This document shows positions 24,001 to 58,239 of a DNA stretch of 64,000 nucleotides, in pieces. Made by a program: the position numbers and the translations under genes. Each line of letters opens with the position of its first letter. The stretch's first letter is position 1. Under the pieces are notes generated by a model. The model was not told where the DNA came from, ran no database searches, and saw only the letters and a program-made list of their open reading frames with translations. This DNA comes from Halichoerus grypus (lineage: Eukaryota; Chordata; Mammalia; Carnivora; Phocidae): contig NC_135715.1 of NCBI RefSeq assembly GCF_964656455.1, forward strand, positions 160,796,437-160,860,436, in the 5' to 3' direction.

Positions 24001-24015
24001 GGACGGAATTCAGCC
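1..24015 (-). CDS. MPP4: MPP4 locus (5' portion, 11 coding exons; 3' exons outside window)
   Basis: This gene encodes a p55-type MAGUK scaffold. From family knowledge it is enriched at photoreceptor synapses and binds partners through L27, PDZ, SH3 and GUK domains. Eleven minus-strand exons were found by conserved peptide plus splice sites: 23906-24015 (5' limit uncertain), 22698-22819, 13474-13551, 11149-11229, 9864-9995, 8728-8809, 7489-7574, 5913-5984, 5297-5493, 2210-2274 and 99-116. Codon phase is continuous across every junction and no stop interrupts the reading. The encoded order is N-terminus, L27 pair, PDZ, linker, SH3 and the start of the HOOK region; the GUK exons lie left of base 1. 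Identity rests on remembered similarity to human MPP4. The order next to ALS2 on the same strand fits human 2q33. Oddities are the missing human-type ATG, one GC donor and an 18-nt microexon. Confidence 0.93.
99..116 (-). CDS. MPP4: MPP4 18-nt microexon
   Basis: A pyrimidine-rich acceptor ending GTACCCAG and a donor AAG|GTAAGA bracket 18 nt. Joined in phase with the 2210-2274 exon they read S-ISMEE plus one base, matching the human SISMEEED segment. It exits in phase 1. The next coding exon is outside the window. Confidence 0.78.
445..632 (+). repeat. Purine-rich GGAA/GAAA microsatellite
   Basis: About 190 bases of nearly pure A/G on the plus strand are built of AAGG, GGAA and GAAA units. 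Open frames here in all registers are low-complexity artefacts. It lies in the MPP4 intron upstream of the microexon. Confidence 0.95.
640..2200. other. MPP4 intron without recognised repeat; GC-rich patch at 1,480-1,680
   Basis: No exon or mobile element was recognised. A locally GC/CpG-rich block at about 1,480-1,680 stands out, followed by ordinary-composition sequence to 1,900. The minus-strand frames here do not match any known protein. Confidence 0.5.
2210..2274 (-). CDS. MPP4: MPP4 exon after SH3 (start of HOOK region)
   Basis: The exon is 65 nt, acceptor TTTGTGCGTAG and donor ATAT|GTGAGT. After one base completing Arg it reads [20 protein letters not shown] then I, leaving one base. 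The REFWW motif follows SH3 in p55-type MAGUKs. A longer open frame here in another register is a shadow. Confidence 0.9.
3917..4000 (-). mobile_element. Very short L1 3' insertion with perfect TSD
   Basis: An 84-base insertion starts with a T-rich tail and the L1 box AACATATCATGTATTATTTG in antisense. It is flanked by identical 15-base copies of ATGACATTACTTCTT at 3902-3916 and 4001-4015. It interrupts older L2-like sequence. Confidence 0.75.
4165..4472 (-). mobile_element. Tigger-like (TcMar) non-autonomous DNA element
   Basis: The right end reads GGTCAACTGTAC. The left part has AAACAGACACACTTATACAT and the body ATACAGTATATAATACATTT, in the order I know for Tigger-derived short elements. 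The family name and exact ends are uncertain. Confidence 0.55.
5297..5493 (-). CDS. MPP4: MPP4 exon, SH3 domain
   Basis: The exon is 197 nt, acceptor CTGCTGTCAG and donor AAGAG|GTAAGA. It begins [14 protein letters not shown] and contains [20 protein letters not shown] then WQARK, ending NHLLK. ALYDY-like, QKGDIL and WWQAR are hallmarks of a MAGUK SH3 domain. It exits in phase 2, and the next exon's first base completes Arg. Confidence 0.96.
5913..5984 (-). CDS. MPP4: MPP4 exon, end of PDZ and PDZ-SH3 linker
   Basis: The exon is 72 nt, acceptor TTTTCTAG and donor ACGATG|GTAAGA. It encodes [20 protein letters not shown] then SQTM, in phase 0 on both sides. It holds the last PDZ strand (GTIMFKVVP) and the linker to SH3. 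Confidence 0.93.
5995..7480. other. MPP4 intron, mostly unique sequence
   Basis: No gene or young mobile element was seen. Small open frames on both strands lack splice context or family resemblance. Near 6,805-6,835 a GTTTGAAAACCACTAGTC box resembles a DNA-transposon end, too short to assign. Confidence 0.5.
7489..7574 (-). CDS. MPP4: MPP4 exon, PDZ second half
   Basis: The exon is 86 nt, acceptor TTTTTGCCTAG and donor ATTCTG|GTAACA. It encodes [20 protein letters not shown] then PEQVIHIL. The GDKL-x-EVNG motif is typical of PDZ domains. Its first two bases complete the Gly codon split with the 8728-8809 exon. Confidence 0.95.
7625..7645. repeat. A-homopolymer, about 21 A
   Basis: A long A run just upstream (in transcript sense) of the MPP4 7489-7574 exon. 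On the MPP4 strand it is a T run that may add to the pyrimidine-rich environment. Confidence 0.9.
8380..8515 (+). repeat. MIR SINE fragment
   Basis: Degraded MIR core: TTGTGCAACCTCGAGCACAT, then TTGAACCTCAGTTTCTTTTT. It is old and diverged, with no visible TSD. Confidence 0.7.
8728..8809 (-). CDS. MPP4: MPP4 exon, PDZ core
   Basis: The exon is 82 nt, acceptor TTTCCCCAG and donor AGTG|GTAAGC. It encodes [20 protein letters not shown] then GGLAERS, leaving one base of a Gly codon. This is the core of the PDZ peptide-binding fold. Confidence 0.94.
9068..9243 (-). mobile_element. L1 3'UTR stub, minus strand
   Basis: It starts with T9 and is the reverse complement of the 3'UTR seen at 20,990-21,150 (ATGATTCATTGTTTG, ACACCCAGTGCTCCATG). 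It is about 175 bases of 5'-truncated L1. Confidence 0.85.
9515..9668 (+). mobile_element. SINEC, 3'-truncated
   Basis: It starts GGGGCACCTGGGTGGCTCAG and has the tRNA-related head, but ends in a CCCTCTCCCG stretch without the A-rich tail. Confidence 0.9.
9864..9995 (-). CDS. MPP4: MPP4 exon, L27-PDZ linker and PDZ start
   Basis: The exon is 132 nt, acceptor CTGTTCCTAG and donor CTG|GTAAGG. It encodes [20 protein letters not shown], then a stretch ending in [12 protein letters not shown], the first strand of the PDZ domain. Phase is 0 on both sides. Confidence 0.94.
10120..10225 (-). repeat. MIR SINE fragment, minus strand
   Basis: The reverse-oriented MIR core reads CCCCATTTCATAAAGAAACG then GGCATGGAGAGGTTAAGTGA, with TTCACAATAACTCCATGAGG. 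Confidence 0.75.
11149..11229 (-). CDS. MPP4: MPP4 exon, second L27 region, with a GC splice donor
   Basis: The exon is 81 nt and encodes [20 protein letters not shown] then LQDPHFK. The acceptor is CACCAGCCAG. The donor reads TTTAAG|GCAAGT, a strong U1 match with C at +2. GC-AG introns with this consensus are a known minor class. Phase 0 on both sides fits the flanking exons exactly. Confidence 0.9.
12080..13250 (+). repeat. L2 3' region, interrupted by a SINE
   Basis: The start TCCATTCAACAAATATCTAT, then ACTACATGCTAGGCACTGTT, is followed by the purine-rich L2 tail region (AGTGCAAAGGGCCTGTGGCA, GAAGTCATTGGAAGGGTTTG, CATGATTTGACACACG). The small open frames here are not genes. Confidence 0.65.
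12457..12620 (+). mobile_element. SINEC with perfect 14-bp TSD
   Basis: The head box GGCGCCTGGGTGGCTCAGTC is followed by a short internal deletion, a CT-rich part and an AAATAAATAAATAAAATC tail. GGTTATCTGACTGG flanks it at 12443-12456 and 12621-12634. It is inserted in an L2. Confidence 0.95.
13474..13551 (-). CDS. MPP4: MPP4 exon, L27 linker
   Basis: The exon is 78 nt with acceptor CTTCTTGCAG and donor GAG|GTAAGG. It encodes [20 protein letters not shown] then QTLSCE, in phase 0 at both ends. It continues directly from the preceding L27 exon. The intron between them (13,552-22,697) carries the decayed L1 and three SINEs. Confidence 0.93.
14063..14259 (+). mobile_element. SINEC with TSD and long (CT)n
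   Basis: This is a full-length copy with a (CT)n run at about 14,208-14,232. AAAAATTTCAACTTC at 14048-14062 is repeated at about 14,260-14,274. Confidence 0.95.
14660..15290 (-). mobile_element. 5'-inverted (twin-primed) truncated L1
   Basis: About 14,660-15,145 is antisense L1 3' sequence, ending in the complement of the ORF2 box TACAATGGGATAGTATTC. About 15,146-15,290 is sense L1 from just upstream in ORF2 (CTGGGTATGTATTC through GTCCAGCAGTAGACGAATAG). The two parts are adjacent in the parent element but in opposite orientations, the classic product of twin priming. Confidence 0.75.
15356..15548 (-). mobile_element. SINEC, minus strand, with TSD
   Basis: It starts with the complement of the tail and ends GAGCCACCCAGGCACCCC. 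CCACTTCCTCTTATTTT (15339-15355) recurs with one mismatch at 15549-15565. Confidence 0.94.
16576..17268 (+). pseudogene. L1 ORF1 remnant (frameshifted)
   Basis: Two overlapping frames, 16576-17013 and 16928-17269, together cover the coiled coil and the RRM-like segment. They are separated by a frameshift within the G-rich stretch near 16,975. The second frame stops in the C-terminal domain after [10 protein letters not shown]. No functional product is expected. Confidence 0.88.
17522..20895 (+). pseudogene. L1 ORF2 remnant (stops, frameshifts, RT deletion)
   Basis: Fragments in shifting frames are visible. 17522-18028 is the endonuclease half with QETHFEPKD and VGDLNTPL (Asp kept, Phe changed to Leu). 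18696-19064 precedes the reverse transcriptase. 19465-19848 and 20070-20895 cover the C-terminal part. Most of the RT palm is lost at about 19,185. Confidence 0.9.
21362..21549 (-). mobile_element. SINEC, minus strand
   Basis: The tail complement AAGATTTATTTATTTATTTA is followed by the body and GAGCCACCCAGATACCCC. It lies close to the 3' end of the decayed L1. Confidence 0.93.
21830..22545 (+). mobile_element. Solo LTR-like sequence (endogenous retrovirus)
   Basis: It has a promoter-to-poly(A) layout with CTCCGCACCCCTTCCCACAT, CTGGCTGTTCCTGAGTAATA, an AATAAA at 22265-22270, then TAAAATGTTTCTCTGAGTCT and GATAGATAGTGTCAGAATTG. No viral genes remain. The family name is not certain. Confidence 0.55.
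22698..22819 (-). CDS. MPP4: MPP4 exon, first L27 region
   Basis: The exon is 122 nt with acceptor TTTTCCAG and donor AAAG|GTGTGC. It encodes [15 protein letters not shown], then [20 protein letters not shown], the first half of the N-terminal L27 region. L27 domains dimerise scaffold proteins. It enters after one codon base from the upstream exon (GGT, Gly) and ends in phase 0. Confidence 0.93.
22935..23095 (+). repeat. MIR SINE fragment
   Basis: Core boxes ACTGTGTGAACTTCAGAAAG and TCTCTGAAACCCAGTTTCCT are visible. It lies just upstream of the MPP4 22698-22819 exon. Confidence 0.7.
23273..23490 (+). mobile_element. SINEC, plus strand
   Basis: It starts AGGGCACCTGGGTGGCTC and ends in an interrupted AAATAAATAATAATC tail with A-rich extension. 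It sits between MPP4 exons 22698-22819 and 23906-24015. Confidence 0.93.
23906..24015 (-). CDS. MPP4: MPP4 first coding exon (N-terminus)
   Basis: The minus strand reads [19 protein letters not shown] then ATNPENG, matching the MPP4 N-terminus. The donor AATG|GTATG ends the exon at 23906. The codon where human MPP4 has its initiator Met (23982-23984) reads AGG. The next in-frame Met is at 23937-23939; an in-frame ATG also lies upstream at 24039-24041. A possible acceptor, TCTGCTCCCAG, would start the exon at 24015 and exclude the upstream ATG. The 5' limit and the true start are therefore uncertain. Confidence 0.75.
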
Positions 24016-24094
24016 CTGGGAGCAGACCGTGAACAGCACACAGCTCACTCCGGTCACGCTGGCCCTGCAGCTCTCACGCACTGGAATATGTTTT

Positions 24095-24420
24095 CAACAG
24101 CATTTATTTGAGCAAGTCGAGCACCGTGCTGCACCCAGGGACCCATATCAAACAAAACACTTGCCCTGTAGAGCTCACTCTCTAAATTAACCAGCCCTAT
24201 GAGAGAGCATTACTATTTCAGGGAACACTCCTCCCACTCTCTCTCTCTTTTTTTTTTAAACAAGTGACAAACAAATATTTATTTCTCACCCAGTTAATTT
24301 TACCATCCTTCAGAGCTCAGAAGAGCCTTCCCTGGCCTGACGCCACTCAGGTGCCATGTTCCCTCTCATTGTACCTACAGTTCTTCGTGGCACCAATCAC
24401 AATGGCAAGAGGCATGGTTA
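24095..24420 (+). repeat. L2-like fragments 5' of MPP4
   Basis: AGAAGAGCCTTCCCTGGCCT, then ATTGTACCTACAGTTCTTC, resemble L2 3' boxes. A preceding GCATTTATTTGAGCAAG/TAGAGCTCACTCTCTAA segment has the L2 tail pattern. Confidence 0.45.
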
Positions 24421-26820
24421 CATCTGAGGCATACTCTTAAAGGTTATTTTCTATGTGGCTTTGGGAAGGATTAGTTTCAAGAAACAGAAACCCAAAATAA
24501 TAGTGGTTAAACAGGGTAGAAGTTTATATCTTGCTTATGTAAAAGTGTAGAGGCAGAGACAGTTCAGGGTTGGTAGGGCAGCCTTGCTCCACAAAGTGCT
24601 CAGAGAATGGGCTCCTTCCAGCTCGCTGCTCTGCCTCCCTGGGGTATGGTATGGTTCCCATCTTCCTGCTCCAAAATGGTGGCTGGAGCTCCGGCCATCA
24701 CTTCTACTTTTCAGCCAGCAAAATGAGGGTTAAGAAAATGAGGGCAAAGGGAACATGCTCACTGTTCTTTGTGGAAGTTTCACAGAAGTTGCCTTATACG
24801 ATGAAAAATCACCTTATACCCTGGTATAACTTGAAAACACCTCACTGGACTTTCATGTTGCTTAAAAAAAAACCTCCAAACACCCTTATAATTAATTATC
24901 AGAGCCTAGAACCCAACTTTTCTTTACCTAAAAACACAAAGTATTTTGGCATTATTTCAACATACGTTGAATTTTCTGAAATGCTACTACCGTAATTGAG
25001 AAATGAATTTACTTTGTTTTGCTTGGACTATATCAAGTTGTTCACCGTTTCAGAAAATCATGTCGATAATGGTAAAGCTGTTTTGCTTGATACACCTCTC
25101 ACTGGCTTTTCCCCCTTGCCTTGTCTTAATATCCCACTCAGCTACTGGTGTTTCCTGGGATCACTTTCCGAACAAATCATCCCATTAGAATCCTAAAAAC
25201 ATAGCATTTAGGGTATCACTATAACACACCACTATGAGGCTGTATCTGCGTCCCTGGCTGGATTTTTTAATAAGTGCAAACATGTTGTTTCATTATATCT
25301 TTTGGTGTAGTGGTATTTCATATTTACATGTTGAAATATACAATGTCTTATTGACAACATTTATTTAACATCTTATTACTAGGGCACGATACAGATAGAT
25401 TTCCTTTTTTTGAAGTTGTGTGTAAGGAAGTGTCTTATTTTGGGTTTCCCCAGAATCAGAGCAAGGATTCTAGTGGGATGATTTGTTTGCAAAGTGATCC
25501 TGGGAAACACCAGTAGCAGAGTGGGATATTGAGACAAGGCCAGGGAAAAAGCCAGTGACAGGTGTATCAAGCAAGTAACCACTCTGGACATTATGGAGCT
25601 TAAGCCCTTGGGGGAATAAGGTACAAGAAAGTGGGGGTATTTATACACCAGTGCTGCTGGTCATTGGTTGAGGGCTTTTGCCAGAGAACATTACTTCTAG
25701 CCCTTCCGGCCTCCCACATGCATGCTCTCAGGTAGTGAGTGCAGGGGCTGGCTGTTCGAATTTGGCCTGGGTTGCACCAAAACTGTAAGGACCAATGGTC
25801 TGTGGGTAGGGCACCAACAACATTTGTTATCCAAGTAGGATAATAAAGGATAAATCGGGATTTTTTTTAAAAAGGAGTATTGCAAATTAGTTGTTAGAGA
25901 CTGGGATATTGCATCTGATATGGTTGAGAACCCCTGCCTAGAATTTAGACAGATTGTGGGGTTGAACCAGGGAGGCTATCTCGAAAAAGACAGATCATTA
26001 TTGTGTTGTCTCTAAATTCCCAGTGAGAAAGCAAGCTGTTGGAGAATTTTAAACAACTCTCCCATACACATTCTTTCCCAGTCACACTGAAGTATTCTAG
26101 TTTGCTAGACTCTTCCAAAACCTGACATCACATGCTTTTGCCATGCTCACCACCGCCTGCCCTGCCCAGCCTCAACTGAGTTAGGTTAAACCCTGCCATT
26201 TTCCTGTGTTCTAGTTTTTGAGCCTCTGTTGAATCATTTAGCACATTTGCATGTATGACTCACCTTCCTCCCAAGAGGGGAGCATGGAGGGTAGGGAATT
26301 GAAAAGGGAGGTGGAGTGTCTTCCAGATAGACAAAAGTCAGAGCAAACAGATGGGTCTGACATCAAGCCATCATATTCAAGAAGCTGCTGGAAATGCTAC
26401 CCAAAGGGCGGTTCACAAATTACGTCCTTGGAGAGGAAGTACAGATTAAACGAGCCAACTACTATCTGTGCATCGTAAGTAAGGTAGACCACATTTCTTC
26501 CACATTAATGCCCAAATGCCAGTGCGCCAAACTAGGCCTGTCCATGCTGCAGCCGGGGACACCAGACTGCGCATTCCTGAGATGACCTGGTTTGTGAGGG
26601 AGATTTACAGATAGACTGTGATTTCTAGAGTGAGTTTTAATTATTAACATAGCTTCCAATAAATCTACTGCTAACTCTAGGGTTGCAGATAACGAGTTCA
26701 TATATTCTCAAAAGCTCATGTTGACTAAAAGCTCCTCACCCACTGAGGCATAAACAGTGATTTTCATCCCCACAACTTAGGTGAATTCTAAACATGGTGG
26801 TCACCATCAGGTTCCTGTGA
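24420..26820. other. Intergenic sequence 5' of MPP4
   Basis: It contains the inverted repeat at 25,060-25,605 and otherwise unassigned sequence. A non-coding first exon and promoter of MPP4 probably lie upstream of 24,015, but no convincing signal could be singled out. Confidence 0.4.
25060..25605. repeat. Inverted repeat with about 115-140-bp arms
   Basis: The left arm (about 25,060-25,200) contains TTGCTTGATACACCTCTCAC and CTACTGGTGTTTCCTGGGAT. The right arm (about 25,463-25,605) contains the complements, such as ATCCTGGGAAACACCAGTAG and GACAGGTGTATCAAGCAAGT. About 260 bases separate the arms. It lies between the MPP4 5' end and the ALS2 3' end. Confidence 0.85.
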
Positions 26821-26821
26821 C

Positions 26822-27175
26822 AAACTGCTGTGGACTGAAATGTGTTCCCCCAAATTCAGATGTTGGAGCCCCAACCCCACTGTGCTGGTATTTGGAGGTG
26901 GGACCTTTAGGAGATATTAGGCTGAGATGAGGCCATGAGGGTGGGGTCCCCATGATGGCATTAATGCCCTTGTAAGAAGAGACACCAGAGAGCTTGCTCT
27001 CCGTGAATCTCCCTGCCAGGTGAGGACACGGCGAGGAGCCTCTCTTCAAGCTGGGAAGAAGGACCACACCACAACCCACCCATGCTCATACTCTAATCTC
27101 AGGCTTCCAGGTTTCAGAACTGAAAGAAAAAAAAAATCTGTTGTTTAAGCCATGGAGTCCCTGGTATTAGCCCAA
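26822..27175 (+). mobile_element. MaLR-type LTR (MST/MLT1-like)
   Basis: ACTGAAATGTGTTCCCCCAA, ATTTGGAGGTGGGACCTTTA, ATGAGGGTGGGGTCCCCATG and TCTGTTGTTTAAGCCATGG are the standard MaLR LTR landmarks in order. Confidence 0.75.
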
Positions 27176-29302
27176 GGTAAGACAAAAAATCATAGAAGGA
27201 AACCTCAGAAAATGGTTTTCCCTCTCTCCAGATGTCTATGAAAACTATGGCAATGCTTCAGTTCACAATCCGCTTCACAATTCTCTTACGCATTAACCCA
27301 CTCAGTGTCCGGCTTCTGTGTGGGTCATGTCTGCAGAGGGTCTGGAAGGTGGACCTCGTGCTTTCTGGTTCACGCAGAAGCCTCGGTACCTGTAGCAGGG
27401 TCTGGGCTGTATTTCCAGTTGTTGAGAAGGGGAGGAAAAATGGGAGGCCAAAATATGGAAGTAAAAGGCCGATACTTCCCCAGGGAGAGCGGCTGGGACG
27501 TCAATCCTGAGGTGGGAGCCGCTGACTCCAGAGGCCTGTGCCCTTCCTCTTTTCCTCAGCCTGGTTATATTGATTTCAACCTCCTTCCCTATCAAACTTT
27601 GAAAAACTTTCGTTTTTCAGACGTGGAATCTGACATCCAAAGGGGTATTCGGTAGAGTTAACAAGTAGTAAAATCAAAAGTTTTCCTCTTTTGTTTCCAG
27701 GACTAGACCTGAAAAATATGAGTGCCTGGCAAAGGACTAGAATCCCTCTTCCTTGCCTTTTCATGACTTCTGGACCAAGTTTGTCAGTTAGAACTTACCT
27801 ATCTCTGCTGTCATGAGAACGAGAATTCATAATTGAGGCTGCAAGTAAGTCGATACCCAACAATATGCAATTCTGGACTAATTAAATAACAGAGGAAGGA
27901 ATCCCCAGGTCTTATTAACTGAGAAGCTGCATTAGTGTTATGGACTCATAAAGAATTTGTCCTAAATATTACTTTAAAAATCAGTATTTCCATGAACTTG
28001 TTAAAATATAGTGATAACTATTAATCATTCCCCCTACCCCTATTAAGCTCTTTTTTCAAAAAAAAAAAAAAAAAAAAATGCTTCCTACTAGACAAAGCCT
28101 GAAAAAGCACTTGAAAACTTAATGATAAGTAACAGCCCGTACAAAAATGGCCCAGCTTCCTGTGGGTCAAAATGCTGTTGACTAGGGCTAGAACAAATGG
28201 TCAGTTTTACTGTCTGCATGACAACTCATTATTCCATACTTAAACAGTTTCCCAAAGCAAAACCTGCTCTTCCAAAATCACAGAATTCTCCATATGATTT
28301 GGGTTACAATGAAACTAAACCATTTGAATTACCCAGATTTTTATTTGTAGCTATTAAAAATTGACAGAAGCACGGACATTTATACATCTCTTCTGGTAAC
28401 TGAGGATCATTTGACAGAGTTTCTTACCTGCAAGACCGCAAACATGCAATATTGCTCCTATCCAGAGAAAAGCTTTGGTAGAAAATACTAGTGGGCTATT
28501 AGCTGCCAAAGTCACCTCACTATTCTAGACAAAATCTCTGCACATCCTCTTTGATTTAATCCACAGAAGCCTAACCCAGCCTAACCACTAAGTTACTCAT
28601 AAGCTTCCCCTGTCACAAATCTTAAGTATTCCTTACACTGGGAGGTCTAATTTATATCATTTTCAACCTTCACTGTGGTATTTTCTCTCAAAATGCCACC
28701 ACATAGTTAACACCAAAAAAAATTATTTTTGTTGACCATTCCGTAACAGACACCCCCCAACAGACAATAGCATTTTTAATGAAAGGAAAAACTTTGGAGA
28801 TACCAGAGAGTAAGCTGACCTATTAACCTTATTGTCTCACGTTATGAGGAGAATATGATGGAAGACCCTTCAGCCAATAATAATGAGGCCTGTAAAAAGT
28901 TCCTTCTGGAAGGTTCGCTACCAAGTGACTGTCCTCAACTTAATAGTTACCCATTATCTCAGATTGGAGTTACTTCTTTATTTGAAAATTTTATATTGCA
29001 GCGAAGCACATTAAGTGCGAAAGTCGGTGGGAAGCACACTGGGAAGTAGATAACCCAGAATAAAACTAAAGGGTTCTGCTCACAGCAGGGCAGATCGGAA
29101 TAAAGACCAAATGACTATTGTTAGAGGTTTATCAGCCCCTTTACTCTAAATTAAACAGGTGGCTTTCATTTGCCTTCCACTGTTGATGAAAATGCAAGTT
29201 GGGAATGTGATACATCTGTGACCGTTTTGAGCACACTGTATTTTACCATAAACACCTAATGTTATTAAAAGTTCTCAACTAATTTTTTACCTTACAATCT
29301 TT

Positions 29303-29483
29303 AAAAAAAAAAAAAAAAGATTTGCGAGAGAGAGTGCATACATGAGTGTGAGAGGGAGAGGGACAGGGAGTCTCAAAAGACTCCCTCCTGAGACACAGGG
29401 CTGGACCTCACAACCCTGAGATCATGACCTGAGCCAAAATCAAGAGTCGGATGCCCAACCGACTGAGGCACCCAGGCGCCCCC
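29303..29483 (-). mobile_element. SINEC, minus strand, with TSD
   Basis: The copy has an A16 run at its tail side and ends ACTGAGGCACCCAGGCGCC. ACCTTACAATCTTT at 29289-29302 recurs with one mismatch at 29484-29497. Confidence 0.92.
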
Positions 29484-29534
29484 ACCTTACGATCTTTTAA
29501 TGCATAACCCAGCTATGAAGTGCCATCTCTGGCA

Positions 29535-29735
29535 GCAGTAGTAGGAAAGAGCCCTGGAATTAGAGTTAGGGAAGTTCTAGGTTAGAGTCTCAGCTCTAAC
29601 AGTGAGCAAATCCCAGCCACTCCTTGTCTACAAAATCGGTGGGGCTAATACCTGCCTCACAGCGCTGCTATGAGCGTTCACCGCACATGTGAAAGATCTG
29701 TAACCTATGGCAGGAGTGCTAGGTATTTCTATTTA
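29535..29735 (+). repeat. MIR SINE fragment
   Basis: Core boxes GAGTCTCAGCTCTAACAGTG, CCTGCCTCACAGCGCTGCTA and GAGTGCTAGGTATTTCTATT are in MIR order. Confidence 0.75.
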
Positions 29736-30584
29736 TAGACAGTGGCCTGGAGATTTAGATTTAGAATTTGAAAATTTATGGTTTTACTATGCTATCTGAA
29801 AGGTATATCTGAAAGGTACAGTATCAAGAGCCTAAAGTAGCTGGAAAGTTCCATTCAAAACTCCAATAAAAAGATGAGTTAAAACATGTTTTTCTTAGAA
29901 CTGAGACAGTCTACCATCATTTGAGAACTTCTCGGTGGGTCTCAAGTCTTTGTTCATTTCTAGAACTACCCCTGTATCTCTCTTAAGGGATCAGACATTC
30001 AGTAAATTTGCCTTTAAAAGCCAAATGTGGAATCTGTGTTTATCCTAAAATCAAAACAATCTCTAATGGAAATGCAGGGTGTTTAACATAAACTAATCAA
30101 GTGTTGGCTCCTTTCCAATAATGGGCAGCCACCTTCTGGTAGAGCGCAGTGGTGACATGGAAAGGCTTCTTGAGAAGACATTACAACTGGGAGGTAGCTA
30201 ATTAATGCATAGTAGTTCCAAGGAGAATTTTAAATCCTCTCTCTTCCCTTCCCTGAATCTGTTCAGGAGAAAAAAAAAAAAAAACAGTGACTATCAAAAT
30301 ATGCCTTTTATTCAAAGAAATAATAGATTTAAGACCCCTGTCCTAGGGATATTAGAATCAGAAAGTCAATTTTTTTTTTGTCAGTGAAGGTGCTATAATT
30401 ATGAATTTATGTTTATTTTAAAGACAGAGATCTCTAAAACCCCAGAGGGACCTCTGAGGCCAATACAAAGAGGCATGAATTACAATTCGGGCAAAAAAAT
30501 AAATAAAATAAATAAAACACCCAAGCCTGGGTTTCTTTTAAATTTTTAAGCTGCCCGAGTCATTTCTTACGCAATCATAAAACA

Positions 30585-56910
<26,326 letters not shown>

Positions 56911-56914
56911 TTCA

Positions 56915-57060
56915 TTTTCCATTCATTTAAAAAACATTTAATGGCATGTACTACATACAGAATATTCTGAGTGTCAGGGATAAAAAAATAAGTAAGGTAC
57001 AATCTTTGTCTTCCGGGAGCTTAAAACAAAGCAAAAAAGATAGAAAAACATAAAACATAG
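56915..57060 (+). repeat. L2 3' fragment
   Basis: CCATTCATTTAAAAAACATT, a weak ACTACATACAG box, then TTTGTCTTCCGGGAGCTTAA match the L2 3' end order. Confidence 0.55.
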
Positions 57061-57087
57061 CAGAATAATGCAATGGTTTTGTTAATA

Positions 57088-57170
57088 GGCTATCTATCAG
57101 AAGAGACAATATAGTAAAGTGGTTAAAAGAACAGACTCTGGAACTCTTGGGTATAAATTCTAGTTTGACC
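57088..57170 (+). repeat. MIR 5' fragment interrupted by the intact L1
   Basis: TATAGTAAAGTGGTTAAAAG then AACAGACTCTGGAACTCTTG is the MIR head. It stops where the L1 begins at 57,171, so the rest of the MIR should continue past the right edge of the window. Confidence 0.65.
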
Positions 57171-57182
57171 GGGGGGCGGAGC

Positions 57183-57192
57183 AAGATGGCGG
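57183..57192 (+). promoter_or_regulatory. YY1-type motif at L1 5' end
   Basis: AAGATGGCGG lies 13 bases into the element. In other mammalian L1s this motif sets the transcription start through YY1. The role here is by analogy. Confidence 0.6.
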
Positions 57193-58239
57193 AGGAGTAG
57201 GAGACCTGGATTTCGTCTCCTCTCAGGAATTCAGCTGGATAGGGATCAAACCATTCTGAACACCTACAAACTCAACAGGAGATCGAAGAAAAGAATAGCA
57301 ACAACTCTCTGAACAGAAAAGCGACCACTTTCTGGAAGGTAGGACGTGCGGAGAAGTGAATCCGAGGCGATATTCGGGAGGATAGACGGCGGGGGAGGGG
57401 CCTCCATCGGCCGCTTCTGGCAAGTGATAGAGCCACGGAGCACAAAATCGGAACTTTTAGAAGTCTGCTCCGCTGAGGGACGTCACTCTGGTGGCGAAGT
57501 GGGGGGTGGAACCCTCGCGGGACAGTGTGGTCTCAGGACCCTCGGGGTCACAGAAAGACCGGGGGTGCCTGAGTGCGGCAGAGCTCCCAGGTATCGGAGC
57601 GGGGAAGCCGGCTGCAGAGACAGAGCCCAGGCGCGGGCTCTCAGCTCGGGGTTGCTATAAACCGTGATCCGCGGCAGTCGGGCCACTGCTCCTCCAGCAG
57701 GGACCCAACAAGCGGCAGATCCGGGGAGACTCACCTTCTTCCCCCGGGAGGAGAGGTGCGGGAGCGCACCGCGGGGATCTGCTGGGTTTGGAGACTCCAC
57801 CCGGGGTCGGGTGCCAGATAGAAAGGCGCGGTCACAGGCCGGGTGAGTGTGGAGTGCGGCCGGAGACCGGGGAGACGGGAGTGACTGACTGCTTTTCTCT
57901 GGGGGCTCACTGAGGAGCGGGACCCCGAGTTCTCGGCTCCTCCGGGCGGAGACTGGGAGGCCGCCATTTTCACTCTCCGCCTCCAAAGCTGTACGGAAAG
58001 CTTGCAGGGAACAAAAGCTCCGGAGAGCAAACCCGAGCAGATTACTTAGCCCGGGACCGGCAAGGGCGGGGCAATTTTGCCTCCGGCAAAGACATTTGGG
58101 AACCACGGCAACAGGCCCCTCCCCCAGAAGATCAGCGAGAACAGCCAGCCAAGACCAGGTTTACCGATCAATGAGAACGGCAGAACTCCAGCACTAGGGG
58201 AATACTGCACATAGAATTCATGGCTTTTTTACCATGATT

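Larger units (their letters stand above)
27176..30584. other. Intergenic sequence between MPP4 and ALS2
   Basis: Holds the SINE at 29,303-29,483, a MIR at 29,535-29,735 and A-runs at about 28,058-28,078 and 30,271-30,284. No gene was recognised; the short open frames lack support. Confidence 0.5.
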
